A DNA stretch of 64,000 nt from Planotetraspora mira (GTDB lineage: Bacteria > Actinomycetota > Actinomycetes > Streptosporangiales > Streptosporangiaceae), in contig NZ_BOOO01000041.1 in assembly GCF_016863275.1 (NCBI RefSeq), forward strand, positions 110,870-174,869, given 5' to 3'. The notes below the pieces were generated by a model. It was not told the origin of the DNA. It made no database searches and was given only the letters and a program-made list of their open reading frames with translations. Made by a program: the position numbers and the translations under genes. The stretch's first letter is position 1. Every line of letters starts with the position of its first letter. This document shows, piece by piece, positions 27,694-36,661 of this stretch.

Positions 27694-28920
27694 CTAGAAG
27701 ACGAGACCCGCCCACGGCTTCGGGTCCCAGGACATCGCGGTCGACAGTTCACGCAGCGCGCCTTCGCGGTGTTCCCGGACGATCCCCGCTCCTGCGAGGG
27801 CGGTGAGCGGCCGTCCGCCGAGGTAGGCCGCGCCGAGCACGGTGACGGGCAGGGTGAGGTCCGCGGGGTCGTCGGTCCGCTCGCAGGAGCCTTTGGCCGT
27901 GGTGAGCCGCCATCGGCCGGCGTTCCAGGGGCAGGCGTCGTCCTCGACCTCGATGACCAGGTCGGCGGGCGCGGCGTAGGAGCGCGAGGCCAGCGCCCGG
28001 TCGACGTCCACGAGGCGGACCCACAACTCGTCCAGCCAGCCCGCGTTGAGATTGCGGGGCTCGGCGAGCAGATGGATGATCGGGTCGTCCACGGGCCGGC
28101 TCCAGGCGAAGACCCGGGAGCACAGATCCCGGTCCAGCACGCTGCGCCAGAGCATGGCGTACGCCGCGGGGTCCGAGGCGAACAGCTCCTTGAGCCGGAG
28201 TTCGCCGTCCGCGACGTCGTGGTCGGTGTAGCCGGTCTTCACCCGGAAGAGGGCGTAGCCGCGGGGGCCTTCGTCGTCCTCCGCGATCATGCAGCGGAGC
28301 GGGCCCGTGCCGGCGCGGTCGTGCTCCTCGTCGGACAGGACCTCGATGCGCCACCGGGCGTCCGACCTCGCGTACAGGCCGGGACGGTCGGTCCGCACGG
28401 AATCGAAGACCTTGCGGAGCCGGGGAAGCTCGTCCGCCGGCTTGGCCACGCGAAGGCGCAGCGCCGGGTCGGCGGGTGCGTTCCTGACGAACTCCGACCC
28501 GCGCTTCGGAATGCGGAAGAAGAGGGCGTCGGCCGCCCTGCCGTACCCGAACCTGCCGTAGATCCCCGCCTCGGACGCGTAGAGCGCGGCGACGGCCTCA
28601 CCGTTCTCATGCAGGTCGTTGAGCTGACGGGTCATCAGGGCCGAGAGCACGCCCCGGCGGCGATGGGAGGGCAGCACGCCGACGGCGGTGACGCCCGCCA
28701 CCGGGATCGGCCCTCCGGGGACCGTCATCGTGAAGGTGATCACGGCGGTGCAGCCGACCATCAGCTCGCCGTCGAAGGCGGCCAGCGACCGGTCGATCTC
28801 GGCCAGTTCCCGCCAGCGATCGGTCGCCGCCTGCGGATAGGAGGAGTTGAACGCTTCGTAGTCGACGGCGGCGAAGGCCGGCCATTCGGACTCGGTGATG
28901 GGGCGAACCTCGACAGTCAC
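27694..28920 (-). CDS. Eis-like GNAT family N-acetyltransferase
   Basis: 408 residues with the three-part Eis architecture: N-terminal GNAT with VTAVGVLPSHRRRGVLSALM (acetyl-CoA loop RRRGVL), a second GNAT-like central region, and a C-terminal SCP2-like domain with the terminal carboxylate. YGRFGYGRA is the family motif near residue 130. Members acetylate aminoglycosides or lysines; the native substrate here is not known. Start at 28920 (GTG or ATG region MTVEVRPITESEWP) fits the family's N-terminus. Confidence 0.85.
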   Translation of the reverse strand: MTVEVRPITESEWPAFAAVDYEAFNSSYPQAATDRWRELAEIDRSLAAFDGELMVGCTAVITFTMTVPGGPIPVAGVTAVGVLPSHRRRGVLSALMTRQLNDLHENGEAVAALYASEAGIYGRFGYGRAADALFFRIPKRGSEFVRNAPADPALRLRVAKPADELPRLRKVFDSVRTDRPGLYARSDARWRIEVLSDEEHDRAGTGPLRCMIAEDDEGPRGYALFRVKTGYTDHDVADGELRLKELFASDPAAYAMLWRSVLDRDLCSRVFAWSRPVDDPIIHLLAEPRNLNAGWLDELWVRLVDVDRALASRSYAAPADLVIEVEDDACPWNAGRWRLTTAKGSCERTDDPADLTLPVTVLGAAYLGGRPLTALAGAGIVREHREGALRELSTAMSWDPKPWAGLVF

Positions 28921-28969
28921 CCGTTCACACTAGAAGCGGCCGATGATCGACAGCCACCCAATATACGTG

Positions 28970-28982
28970 CTTGATGATCAAG
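28970..28982. promoter_or_regulatory. 13-bp palindrome between divergent eis-like and PP2C genes
   Basis: CTTGAT-G-ATCAAG is a perfect inverted repeat in the 117-nt divergent spacer. Placement suggests an operator for one or both genes; the cognate regulator is unknown. Confidence 0.35.
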
Positions 28983-29037
28983 GTCTTGGTCAAGTGGGTG
29001 CCTTCATGCGGGTTGGGCGGATACAGTCGAGCTCATC

Positions 29038-30150
29038 ATGAGTTCCCGTCCGGCGCCGCTGATTCCTCCCCGGCTGCGCGCGTTCCTGGGACGCGTCCCG
29101 CTGCTGGTGCCGCTTGTCCGTTTTGTGCGGAAACTCTCGTCCAACGACCGCAGCCTGCTGATCGCGCTGGTCGTCGTCACCCTGCTCATCGGGATCCTCG
29201 ACGCGGAGGTCTCCGCCTACTGGTTCTCGCCCTCGCTGCTCATCCTGGTCACCCTCATGGGCGGCCTCCAACTGCGGTTGCGCAGCCTGGCCATCCTGTT
29301 GTGCGCCGTCGCGCTCTCCCTGTCGTACACGGGTGCGATCCGAGGGATCGAGAGCGTCGGGGCGGGCCTGCTGATAACGATGGGCTTCACCGCCGTGCTC
29401 GCGTGGCTGATGGCCCGCACCCGCGGCAAGCTCGGTGTGCAGGGTCTCCGCGGCGACGCGATGCTCCTGGAGTTGCGCGACCGGCTGAAGCGGCAGAGTG
29501 AGCTGCCGCCGCTCCCCAAGGAATGGGGCAGCAAGGTGGTGCTCAAGCAGGCGGGCGGCTCGTCCTTCGGCGGCGACTTCGTGGTGTCCATGCGCGAGGG
29601 CGACCACGTCGAGATCGCGGTCGTGGACGTCTCCGGCAAGGGCGTGGACGCGGGAACGCGGGCGCTCATGTTGTCCGGGACGTTCGGCGGCCTGCTCGGG
29701 TCGGTCCAGGACTTCCTGGCCGCCTGCAACACCTATCTCCACCGGCAACTCGGTGACGAGGGGTTCGTCACCGCCGTTCACCTGACCCTCGACCTGTCGA
29801 CCGGCGAGTACAAGATCACCTCTGCCGGTCATCCGCCCGTGGTGAAGTTCGACGCGGGCACCGGCACGTGGCGGGTCTCCACGGCCAAGGGCGTCGTCCT
29901 CGGAGTGGTCCCCGATCTGCACTGCGAGCCCGACAGCGGGGTGCTCCGCAAGGGCGACGCGCTCATGCTCTTCACCGACGGGCTCATCGAGCAGCCGGGG
30001 CGCGACATCGACGCCGGGCTCGACCGGCTGCTGGGGGAGGCCGAACGGCTCCTGCCCTCGGGGTTCCGTGACCGCGCCCGCCAACTCGTCCAGTCGATGA
30101 CGTCCGGGCACAACGACGACTGCGCGCTGGTCCTCATCTGGCGTCCCTGA
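29038..30150 (+). CDS. Membrane-anchored PP2C-type (SpoIIE) serine phosphatase
   Basis: 370 residues. Four or so hydrophobic segments (about 38-125) anchor a cytoplasmic SpoIIE/PP2C domain (about 165-370). Metal-binding acidic motifs are intact: VVDVSGKGVDAG, LFTDGLIEQ and GHNDDCALV. Such enzymes dephosphorylate anti-anti-sigma factors in partner-switching circuits. It has no sensor domain other than its membrane part. The LanKC-like gene starts 146 nt downstream. Confidence 0.9.
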   Translation: MSSRPAPLIPPRLRAFLGRVPLLVPLVRFVRKLSSNDRSLLIALVVVTLLIGILDAEVSAYWFSPSLLILVTLMGGLQLRLRSLAILLCAVALSLSYTGAIRGIESVGAGLLITMGFTAVLAWLMARTRGKLGVQGLRGDAMLLELRDRLKRQSELPPLPKEWGSKVVLKQAGGSSFGGDFVVSMREGDHVEIAVVDVSGKGVDAGTRALMLSGTFGGLLGSVQDFLAACNTYLHRQLGDEGFVTAVHLTLDLSTGEYKITSAGHPPVVKFDAGTGTWRVSTAKGVVLGVVPDLHCEPDSGVLRKGDALMLFTDGLIEQPGRDIDAGLDRLLGEAERLLPSGFRDRARQLVQSMTSGHNDDCALVLIWRP

Positions 30151-30296
30151 GCGCCGGTCCGGAGAGCGCCGCGACAGGCGACAATCATCACTCCATGTAA
30201 TCTCCCATGCGCGTATCGTGTGCCAGGTCATCGGCCGCGCGCGCGGCCCCGAGTCTCGGTACGGCCGGCGCCGAACGGCCTGAAATGGGGCGGATC

Positions 30297-32783
30297 GTGG
30301 AGAAGCGCTATGAGCTTTACTGTCTCGCCGATCCGACCTTCTACGACTCGCCGCTCGCCGGTCCCGACGACCCCGGCTTCGAGCTGGCCCATCGCACGGT
30401 GCCGGGTGGATGGGCGCGGACGCGCGAACCCGGTGCGGTGGCCTACCGGCCCTTGACCGCGACGCCGCCCGGCCAGGGCTGGAAGATCCACATTTCGGCA
30501 CGCATCGAGGAGGCGCCCGAGGTCCTGGCGAAGGTGGGGGAGCACTGCCTCGAACGGGAGCTCGCCTTCGGTTTCGTCCGGACACGGCCGATCCTGCACC
30601 TGAACAACGCCGAGCACGCCGACCGCGGATCGAGCGGGACGTTCATCACCGTCCATCCGGCCGGGGAGGCGGAGCTGGAGACGGCGCTGGCCGAGCTCGA
30701 CGGCCTTCTGGGCGGTCATCGTGGTCCCGCGGTCCCCGGCGGGCTGAGGTGCGGCAAGGGCCCCATCTACGTGCGATACGACGGCGAGGACGGTGGCACG
30801 GGCCTCACGCCGCAGGATGGGGACCGGCCTGAGCCGGCCTTCACCCTGCCGCCCCACGTGACGCCGCCCGCGTTCCTCCTTCCGTTCATGGCCGGTCATG
30901 ACGATCCGGCCGCCGACCTGCCGTACCGCCTGGAAAGCGTGCTGCGCCGGACCAACGGAGGCGCGGTCTACCTCGCGAGCGACGCCCGCACGGGCGAGCG
31001 CGTGGTGCTCAAGGAGGCGCACCCCGACGCGGGTCTGGACGAGGCCGGCGCCGACGCCGTCGCCCGTCTGTCCCACGAGCGGCAGGTGCTCGAACGACTC
31101 GCCGGCCTCGGCGTGGCCCCCGAGCTCAGGGCGTACTTCACGCAGGGGCAACGCCACTACCTGGCGACCGACCGGGTCGCAGGGGAGCCGCTGAGCGAGA
31201 TGTTCGCCTCCCGTCACCCGCTCGGCGGCGCGGGGGAGGCCGACCTCGAGGGCTACGTGGAGTGGGCCACGGAGATCTGCGCCACTGTCGAGGACGCCGT
31301 CATGAAGCTCCACATGAACGGGCTCGTCCTGCGCGACCTCGACATGGCGTCGTTCATCGTCCGGCCGGACGGCGGCGTCACGGTGGTGGGCCTCGAGGCG
31401 GCCCAGCCGGTGCTCGAGGCGACCGGAACCGGTTTCGCGGGCTCCGGTTTCGGGGCTCCGCTGGGAACCGTCGGCTTCGACGTCGACCGGTTCGCCCTGG
31501 CCTGTCTGCGCTTCGCCCTCTTCCTCCCGCTCACCGAGCTGTTCCTCCTCGACAGGGGGAAGGCCGCCGAGCTGGCCGAGGCGATCCGCCGGAGTTTCCC
31601 CCTCAAGGAGGGCTTCCTGCGGCCCGCGGTCCGCATCGTGAGCGGCGGTGAGACGAGGCTCTCTCCCTCGCTGGACGGCTGGCGCCAGATGCGGTCGTCG
31701 ATGGCGCGCGCGATCCTGGCGTCCGCCACGCCGGAGCGCACCGATCGGCTCTTCCCCGGCGACATCGCCCAGTTCGAGTCCGGCGGCCTCGGGTTCGCCC
31801 ACGGCGCGGCGGGCGTGCTGTACGCCCTGCACGTGACGGGCGCCGGCCGCTATCCCGATCACGAGGAGTGGCTGCTGAGCAGGGCGCTGAACGGCGCACG
31901 CGGCGGCAGGCCCGGCTTCTACGACGGCGTGCACGGGGTGGCGCACACCCTGGCGAACCTCGGCCATCACCAGGCCGCGCTGGAGGTCATCGCGGCCGCC
32001 GGGCGCGACCGTCCACCGGTGCAGGGAACCGACCTGTACGGCGGGCTCGCCGGCATCGGCCTCAACCAGATCTACCTCGGCGAGCTGGACAAGGCGCTCG
32101 GCACGGCGAGCACGCTGGCCGAGCGTCTCCCCGGGCAGGGCCCCGGCGGCACCGGGCTGATGTACGGGGCGTCAGGGCCGGCGTTGCTGTTCCTCCGGCT
32201 GTATGAGAAGACGGGCGACGTGCAGTGGCTCGACCAGGCCGAGGCGGCGCTCCGGCTCGATCTGGGCCGCTGCGCCGTCCAGGCCGACGGGTCGCTACGG
32301 GTGGTCGAGGGCAGGCGGGTCCTGGCCGGCCTCGACCGGGGCAGCGTGGGCATCTCCTGGGTGCTGGGCGAGCTCCTGCGCTACCGAGCCGACCCCGGGC
32401 TCTCGGCGGCGCGGCAGCGGCTCGACCGGGCGGCGCGGTCGCTCTTCCACCGTCAGCCGGGGCTGTTCACCGGACGGGCCGGAGCCCTCGCCTACCTGTG
32501 CAGGGAGCGCGCGGGCGGCTGGGGGCTCGAGGACCCCGAGGCCGGCCGCCAGCTCGCCGCGCTGTCATGGCACTCCATGATGTACCAGGGGCATCTGGCC
32601 TTTCCCGGTGAACGGCTGCTGCGCCTGTCCATGGATCTGGCCACAGGAACCGCGGGGGTGTTGCTCGCGGTCGGCGGCGCGCTCCACGGTGAGCCCGTCG
32701 GCCTGCCGTTCCTGAGCGGCGCGATGCCGGCGAGCAGGCAGGACGCCGCCGCAGTGGAGACGTCGCGAGCCGATCGAGGGTGA
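30297..32783 (+). CDS. LanKC-like class III lanthionine synthetase homologue, kinase degenerate
   Basis: 828 residues in the order of class III lanthipeptide synthetases: lyase-like N-terminus (EKRYELYCLADPTFYD), protein-kinase domain (about 215-470) and LanC-like cyclase domain (about 490-815, double-toroid repeats such as GLGFAHGAAGVLYAL and YGGLAGIGLNQIYL). The ATP-site Lys (VVLKEAHPD) and helix-C Glu (LSHERQVLERL) remain, but the catalytic loop reads LRDLDMASF: Asp347 is kept while the Asn position is Ser352. The DFG/DFE motif is GLE (365-367). Classic cyclase zinc ligands are absent, as in class III. No precursor peptide or transporter lies nearby. GTG at 30297 matches the family N-terminus. 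It may be a pseudo-enzyme or a divergent modifier. Confidence 0.8.
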   Translation: MEKRYELYCLADPTFYDSPLAGPDDPGFELAHRTVPGGWARTREPGAVAYRPLTATPPGQGWKIHISARIEEAPEVLAKVGEHCLERELAFGFVRTRPILHLNNAEHADRGSSGTFITVHPAGEAELETALAELDGLLGGHRGPAVPGGLRCGKGPIYVRYDGEDGGTGLTPQDGDRPEPAFTLPPHVTPPAFLLPFMAGHDDPAADLPYRLESVLRRTNGGAVYLASDARTGERVVLKEAHPDAGLDEAGADAVARLSHERQVLERLAGLGVAPELRAYFTQGQRHYLATDRVAGEPLSEMFASRHPLGGAGEADLEGYVEWATEICATVEDAVMKLHMNGLVLRDLDMASFIVRPDGGVTVVGLEAAQPVLEATGTGFAGSGFGAPLGTVGFDVDRFALACLRFALFLPLTELFLLDRGKAAELAEAIRRSFPLKEGFLRPAVRIVSGGETRLSPSLDGWRQMRSSMARAILASATPERTDRLFPGDIAQFESGGLGFAHGAAGVLYALHVTGAGRYPDHEEWLLSRALNGARGGRPGFYDGVHGVAHTLANLGHHQAALEVIAAAGRDRPPVQGTDLYGGLAGIGLNQIYLGELDKALGTASTLAERLPGQGPGGTGLMYGASGPALLFLRLYEKTGDVQWLDQAEAALRLDLGRCAVQADGSLRVVEGRRVLAGLDRGSVGISWVLGELLRYRADPGLSAARQRLDRAARSLFHRQPGLFTGRAGALAYLCRERAGGWGLEDPEAGRQLAALSWHSMMYQGHLAFPGERLLRLSMDLATGTAGVLLAVGGALHGEPVGLPFLSGAMPASRQDAAAVETSRADRG

Positions 32784-32789
32784 GCCGGG

Positions 32790-33395
32790 CTACAACCAGC
32801 CCGCGTCGGCGGCGATCCGGACGGCGTCGACGCGGTTGCGGGCCCCGGTCTTGCAGATGATCCGCGACAGGTGGTTGCGGACCGTGCCGACCGACAGGCC
32901 GAGCTGGTCGGCCATCTCCTTCGACCGGGCCCCGCCCGCGGCCAGACGCAGGACGTGGAGCTCGCGAGGGGTCAGCGGATTGTCCGCCGCCTCGATCGCG
33001 GCGACCGCGAGGTCGGGATCGACCACGCGGTGTCCCGAGCTGATCCGGCGGATCCCGTGGGCGAGCTGTTCCGGCGCCACCTGGATGCTCATGTAACCGA
33101 GGACGCCCGCCGCGAAGGCCCGTTTCACATGTCCGGGATTGGGCTGGCCCGAGAGGATCATGACCCGGCAGCGGGGCACCTTCTCACCCAGCCGTGCGGC
33201 CGCGCTGAGCCCGTCGACCCCGGGCAGGTCGACGTCGATGACCGCGGCGTCGGGCTGGAGGTCGAGGGCCGCCGGGACGATGTCCTCGGCCGAGCCGACG
33301 TCCGCCACCACCTCGAGATCACTTTCGCCGTCGAGCGATGCCACCAGGCCTCGCCGTACCAATGGAAGGTGTTCGGCAACCAGGATCCGGATCAA
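32790..33395 (-). CDS. NarL/LuxR-type response regulator with atypical receiver
   Basis: 201 residues: receiver domain (1-120) and LuxR HTH (about 135-200, NPLTPRELHVLRLAAGGARSKEMA). The phospho-acceptor Asp in AVIDVDLPG is present, but the usual acidic pair is AEH and the switch Lys is lost (GYMSIQ in place of GYLLK). It may be phosphorylation-independent. No histidine kinase is adjacent. TTG at 33395 is preferred because GGGGAG lies four nt upstream; the ATG at 33443 has none. Convergent with the LanKC-like gene, 6 nt apart. Confidence 0.85.
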   Translation of the reverse strand: MIRILVAEHLPLVRRGLVASLDGESDLEVVADVGSAEDIVPAALDLQPDAAVIDVDLPGVDGLSAAARLGEKVPRCRVMILSGQPNPGHVKRAFAAGVLGYMSIQVAPEQLAHGIRRISSGHRVVDPDLAVAAIEAADNPLTPRELHVLRLAAGGARSKEMADQLGLSVGTVRNHLSRIICKTGARNRVDAVRIAADAGWL

Positions 33396-33585
33396 GACGC
33401 TCCCCTCTGCGCGGTCTTTCACAGGGTGATCGAGTGGATGCATACTGTCAACGAAGTGTCCCGTTCCGGTCAGCCTCCCGCAACCCGAACCGTCGCGGGC
33501 CCGGCTCGGGAGGCGATGTCGTGGGCTACCCTCGAATGGTGCGATGTCTGGCAGGGCACCATCTCCGACTTGAGGGGACGCGCTG

Positions 33586-34890
33586 ATGATCCTGCTCTCG
33601 TTGGCCGGGTTCGTGATCGTCTTCGTCGGGTTGCTGCTCTCGATCGGGCTGCATGAGATCGGTCATCTCGTGCCCGCCAAGATCTTCAAGGTGCGGGTCA
33701 CCCAGTACATGGTCGGTTTCGGTCCGACGATGTGGTCCCGTAAGCGTGGAGAGACCGAGTACGGCGTGAAGTGGCTTCCCATCGGGGGCTACATCCGGAT
33801 GGTCGGCATGTTGCCGCCGCGCCCGAACGACGATCCGACCAAGCTGCGCAGCATCTCGACCGGTCCGTGGCAGGGCCTCATCGAGAACGCGCGGGCCGTG
33901 GCGTCGGAGGAGATCCGCCCCGGTGACGAGGACCGGGTCTTCTACCGCAAGCCGTGGTGGCAGAAGACGATCATCATGTTCGGCGGCCCGGCGATGAACT
34001 TCGTCCTCGCGTTCCTGCTGTTCGCGGTCGTCTTCATCGGGTTCGGCGTGCAGACGCCCCAGCCCGTCGTGGCGACCGTGTCGAGATGTGTGATGCCGAC
34101 GACGGAGGTGGACAAGCGGGACTGCCGGCCGGGCGACCCGGCCACTCCCGCTGCCCAGGCGGGGCTGCGCCCCGGCGACCGCATCGTGTCGGTCGGCGGA
34201 GCCGCGGTGAAGTCCTGGGACGAGACCACGCAGCGGATCCGCGACCTCGGCGCCGGAGCGACCACGCTGGGCATCGAGCGGGCCGGCAAGACGCTGGCGG
34301 TCAACGTGAACCTCATCGCGCAGGACATGCCGGTGCCGGACGACCCCACCAAGATCCAGAAGAATGTGGGCTTCCTCGGCGTGGCGCCCGTCAGCGTTCT
34401 CGAGAGGCCGGGCCCCGGCTACGTGGTCGGCCGGATGTGGGACTTCACCGAGACCACCGCGGCGGCGATGGTCAACATCCCGAAGAAGATGGTCGGAGTC
34501 TGGCAGGCGGCCTTCTCGGGTGAGAAGCGCGACCCCAACGGGCCCATCGGCATCGTCGGCGCGGGCCGCATCGGCGGGGAGATCGCCACGTCGGACCTGT
34601 CCGCCGAAAACAAGATCATTATCTTCGTCAACCTGCTCGCGGGCCTCAACCTCGCCGTCGGGATGTTCAACCTCATCCCGTTGCTGCCGCTCGACGGAGG
34701 GCACATCCTCGGCGGGCTCTGGGAAGGCCTCAAGCGGGGCATCGCCCGGGTACGGCGGCGGCCCAGCCCGGGGTACGTCGACGTGGCCAAGGCCCTGCCG
34801 TTGACCTACGCGATGGCGGCGGTGCTGCTCGTCATGGGCGGCCTGCTCATCTACGCCGACCTGGTCAACCCGATTCGCATCTCGGGCTGA
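33586..34890 (+). CDS. Site-2 protease (M50), RseP/Rip1 family
   Basis: 434-residue intramembrane zinc metalloprotease for regulated proteolysis, typically of anti-sigma factors. HEIGH (His23, Glu24, His27) sits in the first membrane helix; a PDZ domain lies at about 175-270 (PGDPATPAAQAGLRPGDRIVSV); the third ligand Asp370 is in LLPLDGGH. The dxr and ispG genes that often flank mycobacterial rip1 are not in this window. ATG at 33586 follows GAGGGGACGC. Confidence 0.92.
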   Translation: MILLSLAGFVIVFVGLLLSIGLHEIGHLVPAKIFKVRVTQYMVGFGPTMWSRKRGETEYGVKWLPIGGYIRMVGMLPPRPNDDPTKLRSISTGPWQGLIENARAVASEEIRPGDEDRVFYRKPWWQKTIIMFGGPAMNFVLAFLLFAVVFIGFGVQTPQPVVATVSRCVMPTTEVDKRDCRPGDPATPAAQAGLRPGDRIVSVGGAAVKSWDETTQRIRDLGAGATTLGIERAGKTLAVNVNLIAQDMPVPDDPTKIQKNVGFLGVAPVSVLERPGPGYVVGRMWDFTETTAAAMVNIPKKMVGVWQAAFSGEKRDPNGPIGIVGAGRIGGEIATSDLSAENKIIIFVNLLAGLNLAVGMFNLIPLLPLDGGHILGGLWEGLKRGIARVRRRPSPGYVDVAKALPLTYAMAAVLLVMGGLLIYADLVNPIRISG

Positions 34891-34925
34891 CCCGCGTCAG
34901 CCCGTCGCGTCGCCGTTGGACGGGG

Positions 34926-35435
34926 TCACTCTCCGGTGACCCCGTCGATCTGCTCACGGATGAGGTCCGCGTGGCCGTTGTGCCGTGCGTACTCCTCGAT
35001 CATGTGGACGAGGATCCAGCGATGGGAGACGGTGACACCGCGCGCCTCGCGCTTGGCGAGTGTGTCGAGGTCGGGATGGGCGGCGGTGACCGCCCGCGCG
35101 GCGTCCACCTCGGCCCTCCAGGTGGCGAACGCCTCGTCGGCGGAGGCGGTGTCGACGTTGTCGAATTCCCCGTCGGGGTCCTCGAGGCTGAAGTGGATGG
35201 GCTCGACGTCCTCGCCGTTCAGCCTCCTGCGGAACCAGGTGCGCTCGACGTCGGCCATGTGGCGGACCAGGCCGAGCAGCGACAACGTCGACGGGGGCAC
35301 CGGGCGCAGGCGCAACTGCTCCTCGGTCAGGCCGTCGCACTTCACCGCGAGGGTCTCCCGGTGCCAGTCGAGCCAGGAGATCAGCATCTCCCGCTCGTTC
35401 GCGACCGGGGGAGGGTTGAGTCGTTGGTCAGTCAT
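34926..35435 (-). CDS. DinB superfamily protein (DUF664)
   Basis: 169 residues, four-helix DinB fold. Metal-binding histidines lie in LGLVRHMADVERTWFRRR and in the C-terminal HMIEEYARHNGHADLIRE. Actinobacterial DinB/DUF664 proteins are candidate mycothiol-dependent S-transferases. The ATG at 35435 is chosen (MTDQRLNPPP); an extended start adds an unlikely N-terminus. Convergent with the site-2 protease. Confidence 0.9.
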   Translation of the reverse strand: MTDQRLNPPPVANEREMLISWLDWHRETLAVKCDGLTEEQLRLRPVPPSTLSLLGLVRHMADVERTWFRRRLNGEDVEPIHFSLEDPDGEFDNVDTASADEAFATWRAEVDAARAVTAAHPDLDTLAKREARGVTVSHRWILVHMIEEYARHNGHADLIREQIDGVTGE

Positions 35436-35493
35436 GCCTGGATCCTGCCCGTACCGTCCGATCGGTGTCATTTCGTTTTCCCGTCGGCGCCCG

Positions 35494-36432
35494 TCACACG
35501 ACGCCGGTGAGCTGCGAGGTCTTCAGCACCACCAGGACGGCCAACAGAGCGAGCACGGCGCCGACGCCGACCAGATGCCGGTTGCGCGGCAGGTTGGCCA
35601 GGCAGAGCGCCACCGCGCCGCCCGCGAGCAGGCCGCCCAGGTGCCCCTCCCAGGAGGTGAACCCCGCGGAGACGACCATCCAGATGAGGAACGTCACGAT
35701 GAGCCGGGTCGCGCCGGCTGGGTCGTGGTTGAGCCGCCTGCTGAAGACGAAGTACGCGACGGCGAGCCCGAAGACCGCGCCGGACGCGCCGATCGCGGCC
35801 TGGTCCGGCGAGATCAGGTACGCGAGCGCCGAGCCGCCCACCGCGGACAGCAGGTAGAGCGCGATGAACCGCAGTCTGCCGAGCAGTTCTTCGACCACCC
35901 GGCCCAGCGTCCAGAGCCAGTACATGTTGAGGATGATGTGCAGGATCCCGAAGCCGCCCTGGTCCGGCGGCAGGTGCAGGAACGCCGAGGTGATGAGGCG
36001 GTACCACTCCCCGAAGGCGATGCCGACGGGCTGGAGACCGGAGCCGTCCCCGTACAGGCGGGCGAACTCCTGCTGGTAGAGGTATTGCCGGCCGTCCGGG
36101 CCCAGAAGGCCGATGCCGAGGTTGCCGAACCGGTCGACGATCCAGGGGAAGGCCAGCTCCGCGAGGTAGGCCAGCACGTTGACCGTGATCAGGACGTAGG
36201 TCACGGCGGGCACGGCTGACACTTTGCCGCCGAACACCGTGCGTGCCTGCCGTACGGACTTGTTGCCCTCGCGGACGCACTCGACGCACTGGTGGCCCAC
36301 CGCCGCGTCCCGCATGCAGTCGGGGCAGATGTAGCGGTCACACCTGGTGCACCGGAGGTAGGTCTCCTTCTTGGGATGCCGGTAGCAGGTGGGGGCCTCG
36401 GCCTGCGCGGGCGCCGAAACCTGATCTTCCAT
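35494..36432 (-). CDS. Rhomboid family intramembrane serine protease with N-terminal zinc finger
   Basis: 312 residues. Residues about 14-55 form a Cys/His zinc finger (CYRHPKKETYLRCTRCDRYI, CPDCMRDAAVGHQC). Six or so membrane helices follow, with catalytic Ser217 in GASGAVFG and His264 in WEGHLGG. This zinc-finger/rhomboid fusion is typical of actinobacteria. ATG at 36432 follows GAGGTGAG with a 7-nt spacer. Confidence 0.94.
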   Translation of the reverse strand: MEDQVSAPAQAEAPTCYRHPKKETYLRCTRCDRYICPDCMRDAAVGHQCVECVREGNKSVRQARTVFGGKVSAVPAVTYVLITVNVLAYLAELAFPWIVDRFGNLGIGLLGPDGRQYLYQQEFARLYGDGSGLQPVGIAFGEWYRLITSAFLHLPPDQGGFGILHIILNMYWLWTLGRVVEELLGRLRFIALYLLSAVGGSALAYLISPDQAAIGASGAVFGLAVAYFVFSRRLNHDPAGATRLIVTFLIWMVVSAGFTSWEGHLGGLLAGGAVALCLANLPRNRHLVGVGAVLALLAVLVVLKTSQLTGVV

Positions 36433-36541
36433 GTGCGTTCTCACCTCATGCGGGGCCGGGGGCGTGGCGGGCGCAGCGAGGGTATCGGGCCGGAGCCGGG
36501 GAAAAGGGCTACGGAAGATCACAAGACGTGAACAAGAGGGT

Positions 36542-36593
36542 GATCACGCGGGTGTGCGGGCCGCGGGGGCTTGGCTCGCACACCCGCGTGATC
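36542..36593 (-). terminator. 17-bp perfect hairpin downstream of the secreted peptidase gene
   Basis: GATCACGCGGGTGTGCG pairs perfectly with its complement at 36577-36593 around an 18-nt loop. It lies 66 nt beyond the stop of the minus-strand peptidase gene and is best read as its terminator. The stem is long enough to suggest it is bidirectional. Confidence 0.75.
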
Positions 36594-36624
36594 GTGGGGG
36601 TGGGACAGATGGTCTGTGGTCGCA

Positions 36625-36661
36625 TCGAGCTCACTGAATCGAGCTCAGTCACTCGAGCTCA
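36625..36661. repeat. Three TCGAGCTCA repeats at 14-nt period
   Basis: TCGAGCTCA occurs at 36625, 36639 and 36653 with an exact 14-nt period; the last copy overlaps the TGA of the peptidase gene. Each carries the palindrome GAGCTC. It may be slippage or a multimeric binding site in the 3' UTR. Confidence 0.6.

Noticed and set aside
30151..30296. Search for a lanthipeptide precursor upstream of the LanKC-like gene
   Set aside because: No short ORF with a ribosome binding site and Ser/Cys-rich core was found here or in the 6-nt gap downstream.
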